From a virus: 38,658 bases of DNA. Both the position numbers and the translations under genes were made by a program. The stretch covers positions 1-38,658 of the IMG/VR virus record IMGVR_UViG_3300012362_000005. One strand, 5' to 3'. Of this stretch, positions 26,669-34,153 are shown one piece after another; the stretch's first letter is position 1; every line of letters starts with the position of its first letter. The notes under the pieces are model-generated. The model was not told the DNA's origin and did not search any database. It worked only from the letters and a program-made list of their open reading frames with translations.

Positions 26669-26716
26669 TGCGACTCAATCAATTGAATAAGTTTATAATG
26701 ATAAGAGATCATACAA

Positions 26717-27130
26717 ATGAAAATCCATAATTGCCCAAACTGCAACCATGAGGCACCTGATCCTATTGGACAAATTTGCTTACGTTGCAACCATACATGG
26801 TTATCGAAATTGGTCAAACCAGCGATGTGTCCCAAATGCAAATCCTCATACTGGCATAAACCGCGCATACGCGCATTGAAGCGCTACCCAGAAATTTATG
26901 CTCTCTCCGTCGGAGAATCTGTGGTCATGCCATGGCCGCAGCCGCGTAGGGGAGGGCCTCATCCTGTGTTTGGAGTTATCGCTCGATTGACCGCAGCTGG
27001 CCGCGGGCGATTCTGGACGGAGCCGAAATCAGATGGGGTGCATGTGAAGCGGCTCTCTGATGATAGCGCCGAGGAGGTTACCGTCGAAGAGACCAGGCCT
27101 GAAATGTCGGCTCCCTCCAGAAAAGACTGA
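26717..27130 (+). CDS. Protein with two zinc ribbons
   Basis: The product has 137 residues. Residues 6-27 carry CPNCNHEAPDPIGQICLRCN and residues about 38-50 carry CPKCKSSYWHKPR, so three CxxC pairs within 50 residues, typical of tandem zinc-ribbon proteins that bind nucleic acid. The rest (RYPEIYALSVGESVVMPW, then FGVIARLTAAGRGRFWTEP) is a small domain seen after such ribbons in some phage proteins. It is the first early gene, directly behind a strong promoter, so a regulatory role such as transcription control is plausible but not shown. Confidence 0.7.
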   Translation: MKIHNCPNCNHEAPDPIGQICLRCNHTWLSKLVKPAMCPKCKSSYWHKPRIRALKRYPEIYALSVGESVVMPWPQPRRGGPHPVFGVIARLTAAGRGRFWTEPKSDGVHVKRLSDDSAEEVTVEETRPEMSAPSRKD

Positions 27131-27139
27131 AAATATCAC

Positions 27140-27169
27140 TTGACAGGTTAGTAGTATTCATGGTAGTAT
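27140..27169 (+). promoter_or_regulatory. Promoter with direct repeats before the 71-aa gene
   Basis: TTGACA (27140-27145) and an extended -10 TGgTAGTAT (27161-27169) are separated by 18 nt. The octamer GTAGTATT occurs twice, 13 nt apart (about 27151 and 27163), overlapping the spacer and -10, so it could be an operator. The site begins 10 nt after the 137-aa gene. Confidence 0.55.
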
Positions 27170-27203
27170 TAGTATATGAATAAAAAGAAAGGAGTTCACG
27201 ACC

Positions 27204-27419
27204 ATGCAAACCTTCACTGAAAGAATCTCAGACGAATCCAAAGTTTCGTTAGCGGGTTCATTTATTATTTGGCTTAAGCATATGGCCGTTGCCAACGATA
27301 AACATGAAAATGAATTATGGTCGATGTGGCAGAACTATTCTGAAGAGTGCCGCCTCGCCGATCAAAGCGCAGTAATCTCAGAATTCTGTCTTTGGAATAA
27401 ATTAATGGAGGTAAACTAA
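27204..27419 (+). CDS. Small early protein
   Basis: The product has 71 residues, mostly helical and acidic, with many Trp (FIIWLKHMAV, then NELWSMWQNYSEEC). A strong AAAGGAG lies 10 nt before the ATG, and a promoter is about 40 nt upstream. The stop overlaps the next start as TAATG. No family is recognised. Position and strength of signals suggest early, abundant expression, as for host-takeover proteins. Confidence 0.6.
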   Translation: MQTFTERISDESKVSLAGSFIIWLKHMAVANDKHENELWSMWQNYSEECRLADQSAVISEFCLWNKLMEVN

Positions 27420-27556
27420 TGACCCCTCTTCCGCCGCACACGGCGATTCGTCATTGCCCGATCTGCGGCCAGGACCGCGCGCGGCACGAGGATCGTTACT
27501 GCGAAATCATGCGGATGATCTGGGGAGTACCGGCGAGTGATGGCGTTAAGAAATGA
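27419..27556 (+). CDS. Tiny protein with a zinc-knuckle-like CxxC
   Basis: The product has 45 residues: MTPLPPHTAIRHCPICGQDR, then ARHEDRYCEIMRMIWG. One CxxC pair with later His and Cys could bind zinc. GGAGG lies 8 nt before the ATG; the start overlaps the previous stop (TAATG) and the stop overlaps the next start (ATGA). The coupling supports a real gene. Confidence 0.65.
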   Translation: MTPLPPHTAIRHCPICGQDRARHEDRYCEIMRMIWGVPASDGVKK

Positions 27557-27822
27557 TCGACCGCCCCTATGACTGGCCGCGGCCGCGTGAAACCGAATGG
27601 CGTCATGCCTTGAAAGGAGCCCGCCGTATGTATTGCCGAGATTGCGGAAATTATATCTTGCCTGGCCATTGGTGCAGGAATTGCTGGACCGCCCACCGCC
27701 GGTATTGGCTGGTGGTGTGGCTATCGTTATGTGCAATCATCGGATTGGGCCTGGGACTGGAATGCGGGCATCGGATAGGACGCGCTGCGACGGGGAGGCT
27801 CTATGTCCAAATCCCTCGCTGA
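27553..27822 (+). CDS. Membrane protein with N-terminal zinc ribbon
   Basis: The product has 89 residues. Residues 27-45 carry CRDC and CRNC pairs (YCRDCGNYILPGHWCRNCW), followed by a single transmembrane segment at about residues 50-70 (YWLVVWLSLCAIIGLGLGLE) and a short basic tail. The start overlaps the preceding stop as ATGA. A membrane-anchored zinc ribbon suggests a protein that recruits a partner to the membrane. No family recognised. Confidence 0.6.
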   Translation: MIDRPYDWPRPRETEWRHALKGARRMYCRDCGNYILPGHWCRNCWTAHRRYWLVVWLSLCAIIGLGLGLECGHRIGRAATGRLYVQIPR

Positions 27823-27988
27823 ATTTATTAAAGAAAAAGGCTCCGTCGAACAGGCCGCTAGAGCTTTGAATGTCAGCCGTCAATCGATGGATCGCTGGCT
27901 AGCGGGGCGCTCTAAACCGTCGAGAGTGATGACGGCCTGGGCGCAGTCGCAGGGGATTGATTTGTCTGCGCCCACACGCGGCGCGTAA
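27803..27988 (+). CDS. Small HTH regulator (Cro/CI-like)
   Basis: The product has 61 residues. The segment GSVEQAARALNVSRQSMDRW, then LAGRSKPS, is a helix-turn-helix of the lambda-repressor-like type, covering most of the protein. GGGGAGG lies just upstream of the ATG, which overlaps the previous gene by 20 nt. It ends convergently inside the 3' end of the VapE-like gene (77-bp overlap). A transcription regulator of the early/replication blocks is the likely role. Confidence 0.7.
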   Translation: MSKSLAEFIKEKGSVEQAARALNVSRQSMDRWLAGRSKPSRVMTAWAQSQGIDLSAPTRGA

Positions 27989-29495
27989 AATCACCCTGCC
28001 GAATCGTCTTGGGCTCCCACCCGAGACGCCGCAAGATCGAACCCAGACGACGCTGAATACTCGGCTCTAAATGGGCGCTGTCCAGACTGAGCGCCGTTCC
28101 CACCTCCGATAAGGTGAGGGGATCTGTGTTAATCCGATGTTCCAAGAAGTTCTGCACCAAGTTCTCCCACTCATCGAACGCGCGGCGCTCCTCCTGCGCC
28201 GTTAAGGTGACCTCCGCCGGCATCGTATACCAATCCTCGCCGCCCAGATAGCGTGTAACCGCCTCGGCGAATAACTGATCCCGATTCCTCTGGATACCGA
28301 CTAAGTCGATCCGCCCGCACGCCAGCGGCCAGAACCGGCGCGCGCCCGTGTTGTCCCTCAGATAGTTAAATTCGTTCGTCGTGCCTACGAAAATCGAGCG
28401 GCGCGGGTAATCCTGCGTCCACCGGCCGTATGGCGCGCGGTAACGGTCCGTACGGCAGGTGATGACTTTCTTGATGCGGTTGGTGTCGGCGCGAGAGAAT
28501 GAATCGAGATCGGCGATTTCCACTAACAGCTTGCCTTGCAGACCGGCAAAGAAGTCTTTGCTCGTGATCTCCTCGGAAGCTTCCATATACCACTTGCCGC
28601 CGATCGCTTCCAACACCCGGGATTTAAAGATGCCTTGCTTGCCCTCTAAAATGACCATGTTATCGACCTGGCAGCCGGGCTGAAAAACTCGCGCCACCAT
28701 CGATAGCCAGAAGTTCCGGCCCACCGCAAACGTATAGGCGGATTCCGGCAAGCCAAGATAATCGATAAAAAAACGGTCTATCCGAGATGTGCCGTCCCAC
28801 TGGAGCGAGCGCATCCAGTCCTTTGGTTCGTTATGTTGACATTGATGCCCGCGCACTCGAACCGCATCGGCCACAGTCGCAACGGTCGTTTTGGTCAGAC
28901 CGAAGTCCCGCTGTAAGGTGATGGTCAGATTGATGTCGTCAATGTCCCGCCACTCGATCGGCCGGTGCTCGAGATCAGACCGGAAATAGCGTTGGTAAAA
29001 TTCATCGAACCAGACCAAAGCCTGAAACGCCGGCCACCCCGTTAATACCCGCACAATGTTGTCTACATTATTGAGCGGCGCTCCTGATTTGGTGCAGGCC
29101 ACCCCGAGCTGATCCCAGATCGCCTGAATGCTTGAACTCACCGGATCCGCCGCCTCCCTGATTTCGACTTCGATCTTCGGAATGATCACCAAACGCGATT
29201 TGGCCCAGTCTGTGAGCTGTTTCCAGTCCCAACCGTCTTTGATGGCCTGAGCGATGTTCCACCCGCCGGGCTGGCCCGCGGGAATCAGAACTTTGACCTC
29301 CGAAGCTACGGCCGCTATGGTTTGGGCGAGTTTAGCGAAGGATTCCCGGCTCTCAGTCGTCGCATCCGGCCACAGAATGACCCGGTTCGCGAAATAAGGG
29401 GTCAAATCAGGGCCGGGAACGTCTACCGTATAGCCCTGAGCGATGGTTTTGGCAGGTTCTAGGGCTAAAGGTTCGACAATGAGGAGGGAAGTCAT
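27912..29495 (-). CDS. Toprim-like / VapE-type helicase (primase-helicase-like)
   Basis: The product has 527 residues. The N-terminal region (residues 1-85) looks like the core of a degenerate Toprim domain: LLIVEPLA (Glu retained), ANRVILWPDATTES (where DxD would be; only the first Asp is clear), and PGGWNIAQAI. The C-terminal part matches virulence-associated protein E-type helicases: GKQGIFKS (Walker A, 285-292), LLVEIADLDSF (Walker B-like, 324-334), FVGTTNEFNYLRD and GARRFWPL (sensor and arginine-finger-type motifs). It would unwind DNA and perhaps prime replication. The start overlaps the VRR-NUC stop (ATGA). Whether the primase part is active is unclear. Confidence 0.82.
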   Translation of the reverse strand: MTSLLIVEPLALEPAKTIAQGYTVDVPGPDLTPYFANRVILWPDATTESRESFAKLAQTIAAVASEVKVLIPAGQPGGWNIAQAIKDGWDWKQLTDWAKSRLVIIPKIEVEIREAADPVSSSIQAIWDQLGVACTKSGAPLNNVDNIVRVLTGWPAFQALVWFDEFYQRYFRSDLEHRPIEWRDIDDINLTITLQRDFGLTKTTVATVADAVRVRGHQCQHNEPKDWMRSLQWDGTSRIDRFFIDYLGLPESAYTFAVGRNFWLSMVARVFQPGCQVDNMVILEGKQGIFKSRVLEAIGGKWYMEASEEITSKDFFAGLQGKLLVEIADLDSFSRADTNRIKKVITCRTDRYRAPYGRWTQDYPRRSIFVGTTNEFNYLRDNTGARRFWPLACGRIDLVGIQRNRDQLFAEAVTRYLGGEDWYTMPAEVTLTAQEERRAFDEWENLVQNFLEHRINTDPLTLSEVGTALSLDSAHLEPSIQRRLGSILRRLGWEPKTIRQGDFTRRVWAQTNQSPATAPRPSSLSTV

Positions 29496-29896
29496 GGAAC
29501 GACCAAATCAGCAACGACGCGCGCTAAAATCCCTAATCCCCCAAGACGGTGAACCGTTTCAAGGAAGTTCTCCTGCCCCTCAGTCGCCCGGCCGCGCTCC
29601 GATTTGCACTCCACAGCTATAAACCGCCCTTGGGCCGTTAGACCTATCAGATCGCTGGATCCGGGCGCCAGTCCCGCATGAAGTGCCCGGGCTTGCCGAA
29701 CCAGCACATCACCTGGCCGCATAAATACCATCGTGGGTTCGCTCACCCGGACTTGGCCCCCTGCCCAGCCCACCCCGGAGTTGTTCCGCCACAACCGGTG
29801 CCCAAGCTCAGAGGCCCGGATTTGAAGCTGTTTGACTAAATCGATTTCAGCCAATGAAATGTCTCGCGCGGCGGTCGCGGTGTTTGGGATGCCCAT
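29492..29896 (-). CDS. VRR-NUC domain nuclease
   Basis: The product has 134 residues, nearly all a VRR-NUC domain of the PD-(D/E)xK fold: GSSDLIGL (Asp82), RFIAVECKSERGRATEGQEN (Glu96, Lys98, Gln108) and a trailing RLGGLGILARVV. It probably cuts branched or flapped DNA during replication or recombination with the SF2 helicase and VapE-like helicase of the same operon. The ATG at 29896 has AAAGG 9 nt upstream; it overlaps the upstream zinc-protein gene by 50 nt. A downstream TTG at residue 15 is a weaker option. Confidence 0.82.
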   Translation of the reverse strand: MGIPNTATAARDISLAEIDLVKQLQIRASELGHRLWRNNSGVGWAGGQVRVSEPTMVFMRPGDVLVRQARALHAGLAPGSSDLIGLTAQGRFIAVECKSERGRATEGQENFLETVHRLGGLGILARVVADLVVP

Positions 29897-30017
29897 GATG
29901 ATAGCCTTTGCAGAAATGACAGCGGTAAATGTTCATGCCGGGAATTACATCAGGGGCCATTGAATATCGAATCTTGCCGGTGCAGGATTTTCGGCGCTGC
30001 CGGCGCTTGGAACTCAT
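29847..30017 (-). CDS. Small zinc-finger-like protein
   Basis: The start at 30017 (MSSKRRQRRKSC, 56 aa) is set by an ATGA overlap with the helicase gene. It contains a basic N-terminus, then KIRY and NIYRCHFCKGYHHGHP, the CxxC-x3-HxxH motif of a widespread small phage protein that appears with replication genes. Zinc binding and nucleic-acid contact are likely. The exact function is unknown. Confidence 0.65.
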   Translation of the reverse strand: MSSKRRQRRKSCTGKIRYSMAPDVIPGMNIYRCHFCKGYHHGHPKHRDRRARHFIG

Positions 30018-31408
30018 GCCACTCGGTTCAAGCGTTTGGCCTGCCGTGCCTTGAACACATACCACGCCCAGCGGCGCGGGAATTTATAGCCGCGCTCAAT
30101 GCCGATCTGAGTCAGTTCCTCAAGCGACTGCGCGAAGCCTTGCGTACGGCGAGACTCGCGGCGTGATGCTTCTTTATCGATTTCACTAAGCTGGCCGTCC
30201 TTTTTTTGGACCATCCTCGGCTTGACTTCAAAGACAAACCCGCAGTATCGGCAGCAGACCATCCCGGCCTTTTGAGCCGCGAAACATTTCGGGCAGATTT
30301 TAACGGCGATTCCAGCCCCTCGCGCATCCCGCTCGCGGCCGGCTCGTCCTTGCAGGGACCATTCACGATCATCGTCAGGGAGGCCATGTCTCGACCAATT
30401 CCCAACGTGGTCCAGTATAAGAGCATGAGTCTTTCCTTCAAAAGGCCGCAGCGCTCGACCGACCTGTTGGAGATAATAGCTAAGGGATTGGGTGGGCCGC
30501 AGTAAAATCGCGACTTCGATTCCAGGGACATCAAATCCCTCTCCAAAAATTTCAACGTTCGATAGCACTTGTAAACGTCCTTCCTTAAAGCGTTCAATCG
30601 CTCCATCGCGTTCCCCCTCGGGAGTCTCTCCGTCGATGTGATGGGCGGGGATTCCCGCAGAATTGAATTGTTCAACGACATGGTGTGAATGTCGGATAGA
30701 TGCGCAGAATACAATCGCATGCTTGCCGTCAGCGAGTCGTTTGTAGTGTTCCACGGCATCGCCCGTGATAGATGGTTTGTCAACGACTTGAGCCAGTTCG
30801 CGTTTCTCATAATCTCCCATCCGGGTGTGAATTCCATCGAGATCGACGGTTGAAGGAGCATACAGTTTGTAAGGACTCAAAAAGTATCGCTCGGTCAGCC
30901 AGGAGATGCTGGGCCCTGTGACGATTTCTTTGAAGAACGACGCGAGACCCTGACCGTCAAGCCTTTCTGGGGTTGCCGTGAGCCCGATGTGAAACGAATT
31001 TGGGAAAGCGTTATAGACTTTTCGCCAAGAACCAGCCGCAAGATGATGGCATTCGTCCCAGACAATGAGTTGTGGGACGGCGAATCGTTTGTAGCGTCTG
31101 GCGAGGGTTTGGATCGAGGCGATGTGGCAGAGAGGACGGTTCTCTGAGTAAAACCCGGCGGCAATGAGCCCATAATCAAGTCCTTCCTTTCGAAATGCGG
31201 CGATCGACTGCTTGATCAGTTCCCGGCGGTGAACCACGAAAAAAGACCGCATCCTTTTGCTGGCCGCCGTATGAAGCATATGGGCCGTCAGGGCTGTCTT
31301 GCCAGCGCCGCAGGGCGCTTGGATCAAGATAGACCGGCAGCCTTGCCGCATGAGAGCGCGGGTTTTGGCGATGATTTCCGTTTGATAGGGACGTAATTCG
31401 ATCGGCAT
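30014..31408 (-). CDS. SF2 DEAD/DEAH-type helicase with C-terminal zinc ribbon
   Basis: The product has 464 residues with the SF2 motifs in order: RPYQ near the start, APCGAGKT (31-38, motif I), WDECHH (117-122, motif II), LTATPERLDG (143-152, motif III), NVEIFGEGFDVP (motif V) and QQVGRALRP (314-322, motif VI). A zinc ribbon follows (CPKC 372-375 and CCRYC 385-389). DNA-dependent ATPase/helicase activity in replication or recombination is expected. It heads the leftward replication island. The promoter and ATG are nearly adjacent (see 31421-31449). Confidence 0.88.
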   Translation of the reverse strand: MPIELRPYQTEIIAKTRALMRQGCRSILIQAPCGAGKTALTAHMLHTAASKRMRSFFVVHRRELIKQSIAAFRKEGLDYGLIAAGFYSENRPLCHIASIQTLARRYKRFAVPQLIVWDECHHLAAGSWRKVYNAFPNSFHIGLTATPERLDGQGLASFFKEIVTGPSISWLTERYFLSPYKLYAPSTVDLDGIHTRMGDYEKRELAQVVDKPSITGDAVEHYKRLADGKHAIVFCASIRHSHHVVEQFNSAGIPAHHIDGETPEGERDGAIERFKEGRLQVLSNVEIFGEGFDVPGIEVAILLRPTQSLSYYLQQVGRALRPFEGKTHALILDHVGNWSRHGLPDDDREWSLQGRAGRERDARGAGIAVKICPKCFAAQKAGMVCCRYCGFVFEVKPRMVQKKDGQLSEIDKEASRRESRRTQGFAQSLEELTQIGIERGYKFPRRWAWYVFKARQAKRLNRVA

Positions 31409-31420
31409 GGGGCGAAGGGA

Positions 31421-31449
31421 ATCCTACAAACCACTTGCTGGGTTGTCAA
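31421..31449 (-). promoter_or_regulatory. Promoter for the leftward replication island
   Basis: Read leftward, TTGACA (31449-31444) and TAGGAT (31426-31421, 4 of 6 matches) are 17 nt apart. The predicted transcription start is about 31414, only some 6 nt before the helicase ATG (31408). There is no Shine-Dalgarno, so the transcript may be translated as an almost leaderless mRNA. Confidence 0.5.
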
Positions 31450-31478
31450 CATTATTGTATATATTAGCAGGAGGATTT

Positions 31479-31664
31479 ATGAAACAAAATAAAAAGAAGT
31501 ATCCCCTTATCGCTTTCCGGCTAAAACAACAACAATATGACTATATCCGTCGAGAAGCCGACGAGCACGGCCTATCCATTGCCGAATATGCAAGAGCTAT
31601 ACTGATTCCGTTTCAGTTGCCGACGATAATTAAGAATGTTGACAAAGTAGTAACAAACAGCTAG
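31479..31664 (+). CDS. Ribbon-helix-helix-like small protein
   Basis: The start at 31479 has AGGAGG 6 nt upstream; an earlier in-frame ATG at 31407 overlaps the divergent helicase gene. The product has 61 residues. The pattern of a beta strand (PLIAFRLKQQQ) followed by two helices (YDYIRREADEHG, SIAEYARAILI) resembles Arc/MetJ-type DNA-binding proteins. It lies beside the divergent promoter of the helicase, so it may regulate these two operons. Confidence 0.6.
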   Translation: MKQNKKKYPLIAFRLKQQQYDYIRREADEHGLSIAEYARAILIPFQLPTIIKNVDKVVTNS

Positions 31665-31673
31665 AATCCCACC

Positions 31674-31850
31674 ATGCCTCAAGAATGCATCTATTATCCA
31701 AAAGAACCGCGCATGTATGGAAAATCGATTCCCGAAATGCTTATGGAACTCCAAGGTGAAGCCAATTTCTATAGATCAATTCTTCATGCTGAACCCTTCA
31801 CGCGAGAAAGAATTATCTACCTTTTGATGAATGAGGTTTATTCACAATGA
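31674..31850 (+). CDS. Small hydrophilic protein in the recombination operon
   Basis: The product has 58 residues (MPQECIYYPKEPRMYGKSIP onward), helical and charged in the second half. The ribosome site is weak, but the stop overlaps the next start as ATGA, as in the rest of this operon. No family is recognised. Confidence 0.5.
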   Translation: MPQECIYYPKEPRMYGKSIPEMLMELQGEANFYRSILHAEPFTRERIIYLLMNEVYSQ

Positions 31851-31981
31851 CGATTTCTAGCTCCCCATGGGACAATGGTGCGATATCCACCACGACCGCT
31901 ATGCGTCCATGGAAACGGATGTTGACAGAACCATGGAACCTAGGGGTCTCAAACCGGGGAGCGCGATTTTATGACGATTGA
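31847..31981 (+). CDS. Tiny protein overlapping the exonuclease start
   Basis: The product has 44 residues (MTISSSPWDNGAISTTTAMR onward). GAGG lies 10 nt before the ATG. It overlaps the previous stop (ATGA) and extends 11 nt into the YqaJ gene. Coding potential is supported mainly by coupling, so confidence is moderate. Confidence 0.4.
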   Translation: MTISSSPWDNGAISTTTAMRPWKRMLTEPWNLGVSNRGARFYDD

Positions 31982-32894
31982 AATCCTCCATCCCAAAGAC
32001 GAAGCCGACTGGCTTGCGATGCGTCGGCAAGATGTAACCTCTACCGAGGTCGCGGCGCTATTTGGTTGTTCTCCCTATATGACCGCATTTGAATTATGGC
32101 ACCGAAAGCATGACAACCTGGAAGTGAAGTTCGAACCCTCCGAGCGCATGAAATGGGGCACTCGGTTGCAAGACAGTATCGCTGCTGGGATTGCTGAAGA
32201 TAAAGGCTGGAAAATACGAAGAATGACCGAATATATCCGCGATCCCGAATTTAAAAGCGGCGCCAGTTTTGATTTTGGATTTCATAGCGACGGCGCGGAC
32301 GAAGGCCTTCTTGAAATTAAGAATGTCGATTCCTTAATCTTCCGTGAAGGTTGGAATGCGGAAGGAGATAATGTTGAAGCACCTTTGCACATCGAAATGC
32401 AAATCCAACAGCAACTTTGGTTGACAGGGGAATTACAAGCCTATATTGGGGCTTTGATCGGAGGAAACCGTGTCGTACTTATTAAACGAGAACCGGATGC
32501 AGTGGTTATGGAATCAATTAAGAAAAGAATCGCGGAATTCTGGAAATCAATCGAAACTCACAAAGAGCCAACTCCGAATTATGCGAAAGATTATGAAATT
32601 ATCTCACGGTTATATTCCTACTCTGAGCCTGGTTCGGTGTTTAATGCAGACGCTCGCGTATCCAGACTAGCTTTTGCCTACAAGCAAGCCGCGAACGAAG
32701 CCAAAGCCGCGAACGAAAAGAAAGATGCCGCCAAAGCCGAAATCCTGACTCTTATCGGATCGGCTGAGAAAGTGATAGGAGAGATGTTTACGATCTCGGC
32801 GGGGTTGACTGGCCCCGCCTTGATTCCCGCCTACGAGCGAAAAGGGTTCCGGAACTTCAAAATAACTTGGAAAAAGGAGAAACCGAATGCCTAA
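31971..32894 (+). CDS. YqaJ-family exonuclease (lambda-exonuclease-like)
   Basis: The product has 307 residues. The motifs are those of YqaJ-type PD-(D/E)xK exonucleases: DVTSTEVAALFGCSPYMTAF (22-41), GASFDFG (Asp101) and LLEIKN (Glu115, Lys117), followed by IEMQIQQQLWLTG (the Q motif). It degrades one strand of dsDNA ends to expose 3' single strands for annealing. It is directly followed by recT (8-nt overlap), the usual two-component recombination pair. GGGGAG lies about 10 nt upstream of the ATG. Confidence 0.9.
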   Translation: MTIEILHPKDEADWLAMRRQDVTSTEVAALFGCSPYMTAFELWHRKHDNLEVKFEPSERMKWGTRLQDSIAAGIAEDKGWKIRRMTEYIRDPEFKSGASFDFGFHSDGADEGLLEIKNVDSLIFREGWNAEGDNVEAPLHIEMQIQQQLWLTGELQAYIGALIGGNRVVLIKREPDAVVMESIKKRIAEFWKSIETHKEPTPNYAKDYEIISRLYSYSEPGSVFNADARVSRLAFAYKQAANEAKAANEKKDAAKAEILTLIGSAEKVIGEMFTISAGLTGPALIPAYERKGFRNFKITWKKEKPNA

Positions 32895-33738
32895 ATCCGA
32901 AATAGCCAAAATCACCCCGCAGGACGAAGTCTGCCGAAGGCTGGCGGAACGGGAGAAAGACTTCAAAACAGCCCTCCCTCCGCAGATCCCGTCCGCGCGG
33001 TTTGTCCGCGTCGCTCAGACTGCGGTCCGCAATAATCCCAAGATTGTCGAATGCGACCGTGCGACCCTTTATTCGGCGTTCTTTAAATGCGCTGCCGATG
33101 GACTCTTGCCCGACGGCCGGGAAGCGGCGATCGTGCCGTTTGGAAGTACCGCGCAGTATATGCCGATGGTTCAAGGTATCTGTAAGAAAGCCCGCAATTC
33201 CGGGGAAATCAAAACGATCAACGCCCAGGTCGTCTTTAAAAACGACATCTATGAGCATTGGATCGATGAATCTGGAGAGCATTTTAAGCATGTGCCGGCG
33301 CGCGGTGATCGAGGAGAACCCATTTTGGCATATGCCTTCAGCCAAACCAAAGATAATGGGGTGTTCTTTGAAGAACTAGATATGGTCCAACTGAAAGCGA
33401 TCGAAGGCATGTCCCGCCAGAAAGGCGGTCCGTGGTCCGGTCCGTTTCGAACCGAAATGATGCGGAAGTCCGCGATTCGGCGTCTCTTGAAATACCGGGT
33501 TCCTTCCAGTTCGGATATTGACGAGCTCATTCGGCAAGATGATCCTATATACGATAAAGATCCCGAACCTCCAAAGCCGGCCGAAACGACTTCCTCACGG
33601 TTGAGGGGAATTGTGGAAACCACAGCCACCACAGCCACCACCGCACCTACGGTATCCCCGGCAACCCCCTCCAGTCCAACTCCCTCTGAGGAAGCTCAGG
33701 AACTAGCAGTCCAGGCGGGCGAGGAGTTGCCTCTCTAA
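32887..33738 (+). CDS. recT: RecT-family single-strand annealing protein
   Basis: The product has 283 residues. Core RecT pattern: FVRVAQTAVRNNPKI, then LYSAFFKCAADGLLPDGREA, YMPMVQGICKKARNSGEIKT, and MMRKSAIRRLLKYRVP. A Pro/Thr/Ser-rich tail (residues about 230-275, e.g. TTATTATTAPTVSPATPSSP) is disordered and may bind SSB or other partners. It anneals complementary single strands produced by the YqaJ exonuclease, for recombination and end repair. The start overlaps the exonuclease stop by 8 nt. A 16-codon frame (33739-33789) sits between recT and the next gene. Confidence 0.92.
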   Translation: MPKSEIAKITPQDEVCRRLAEREKDFKTALPPQIPSARFVRVAQTAVRNNPKIVECDRATLYSAFFKCAADGLLPDGREAAIVPFGSTAQYMPMVQGICKKARNSGEIKTINAQVVFKNDIYEHWIDESGEHFKHVPARGDRGEPILAYAFSQTKDNGVFFEELDMVQLKAIEGMSRQKGGPWSGPFRTEMMRKSAIRRLLKYRVPSSSDIDELIRQDDPIYDKDPEPPKPAETTSSRLRGIVETTATTATTAPTVSPATPSSPTPSEEAQELAVQAGEELPL

Positions 33739-33785
33739 ATGACAGACGCCCTGGGCATCTGGTATCGGAAGATCAAGGAGGTAGC

Positions 33786-33869
33786 GTGAGTTGGCCTGAT
33801 GCTCTAGTAGCGTGTGTAACCATAATCGCTGTGACAGTATTTTTGATTCTGGTGATGAATCTCTTATGA
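33786..33869 (+). CDS. 27-residue single-pass membrane peptide
   Basis: GTG start with an excellent AAGGAGG 4-5 nt upstream. The peptide is almost all membrane segment (MSWPDALVACVTIIAVTVFL, then ILVMNLL). The stop overlaps the next start (ATGA). Such micro-peptides in phages may regulate holins, membrane enzymes or envelope stress; none can be assigned. Confidence 0.55.
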   Translation: MSWPDALVACVTIIAVTVFLILVMNLL

Positions 33870-34153
33870 CCCCACCCACCGCGAGGGAGAGAGCGAAACG
33901 CATCGGAAAAAAGGCCGTTTCAGATGATTATGTTGAAGATGGCGGTTATATTCTTGATTGGCTTGTCAATGATATTGTCGAGGCTCTCGAATCCGTCGAG
34001 CGGGAGACGTTGGAGAGGGCGGCAAATATTGCCTATGACTATTGGGAAAAAAACAAACAAAGGGACGGCATGTCGGCAGTTTTATATGTGCGTGATGAGA
34101 TTCGTTCCCTCCTCCCCGCCCCAAAACCGAGAGATAAGGAGGAATTGAAATGA
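33866..34153 (+). CDS. Helical charged protein
   Basis: The start at 33866 overlaps the membrane peptide's stop (ATGA); earlier in-frame ATGs have no ribosome site. The product has 95 residues, mostly helical and acidic/basic alternating (IVEALESVERETLERAANIA). The ending PKPRDKEELK is hydrophilic. No family is recognised. Confidence 0.55.
   Translation: MTPPTARERAKRIGKKAVSDDYVEDGGYILDWLVNDIVEALESVERETLERAANIAYDYWEKNKQRDGMSAVLYVRDEIRSLLPAPKPRDKEELK

Larger units (their letters stand above)
26305..26716. other. AT-rich intergenic region between leftward late and rightward early genes
   Basis: About 410 bp without a supportable gene, much richer in A/T than the flanks. It holds a 13-bp inverted repeat in an alternating TA tract (26464-26499), an 8-G run (26540-26548 region), and a rightward promoter (26637-26668). 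No confident leftward promoter was found; a weak TTGCCT...TATAAC pair exists near 26530. Its position at the divergence of the two transcription units suits a control region or replication origin; that role is inferred. Confidence 0.6.

Noticed and set aside
33739-33789. 16-codon frame (MTDALGIWYRKIKEVA) between recT and the 27-aa membrane peptide
   Set aside because: It abuts the recT stop and overlaps the next GTG, so coupling is possible, but nothing beyond position supports a functional product.
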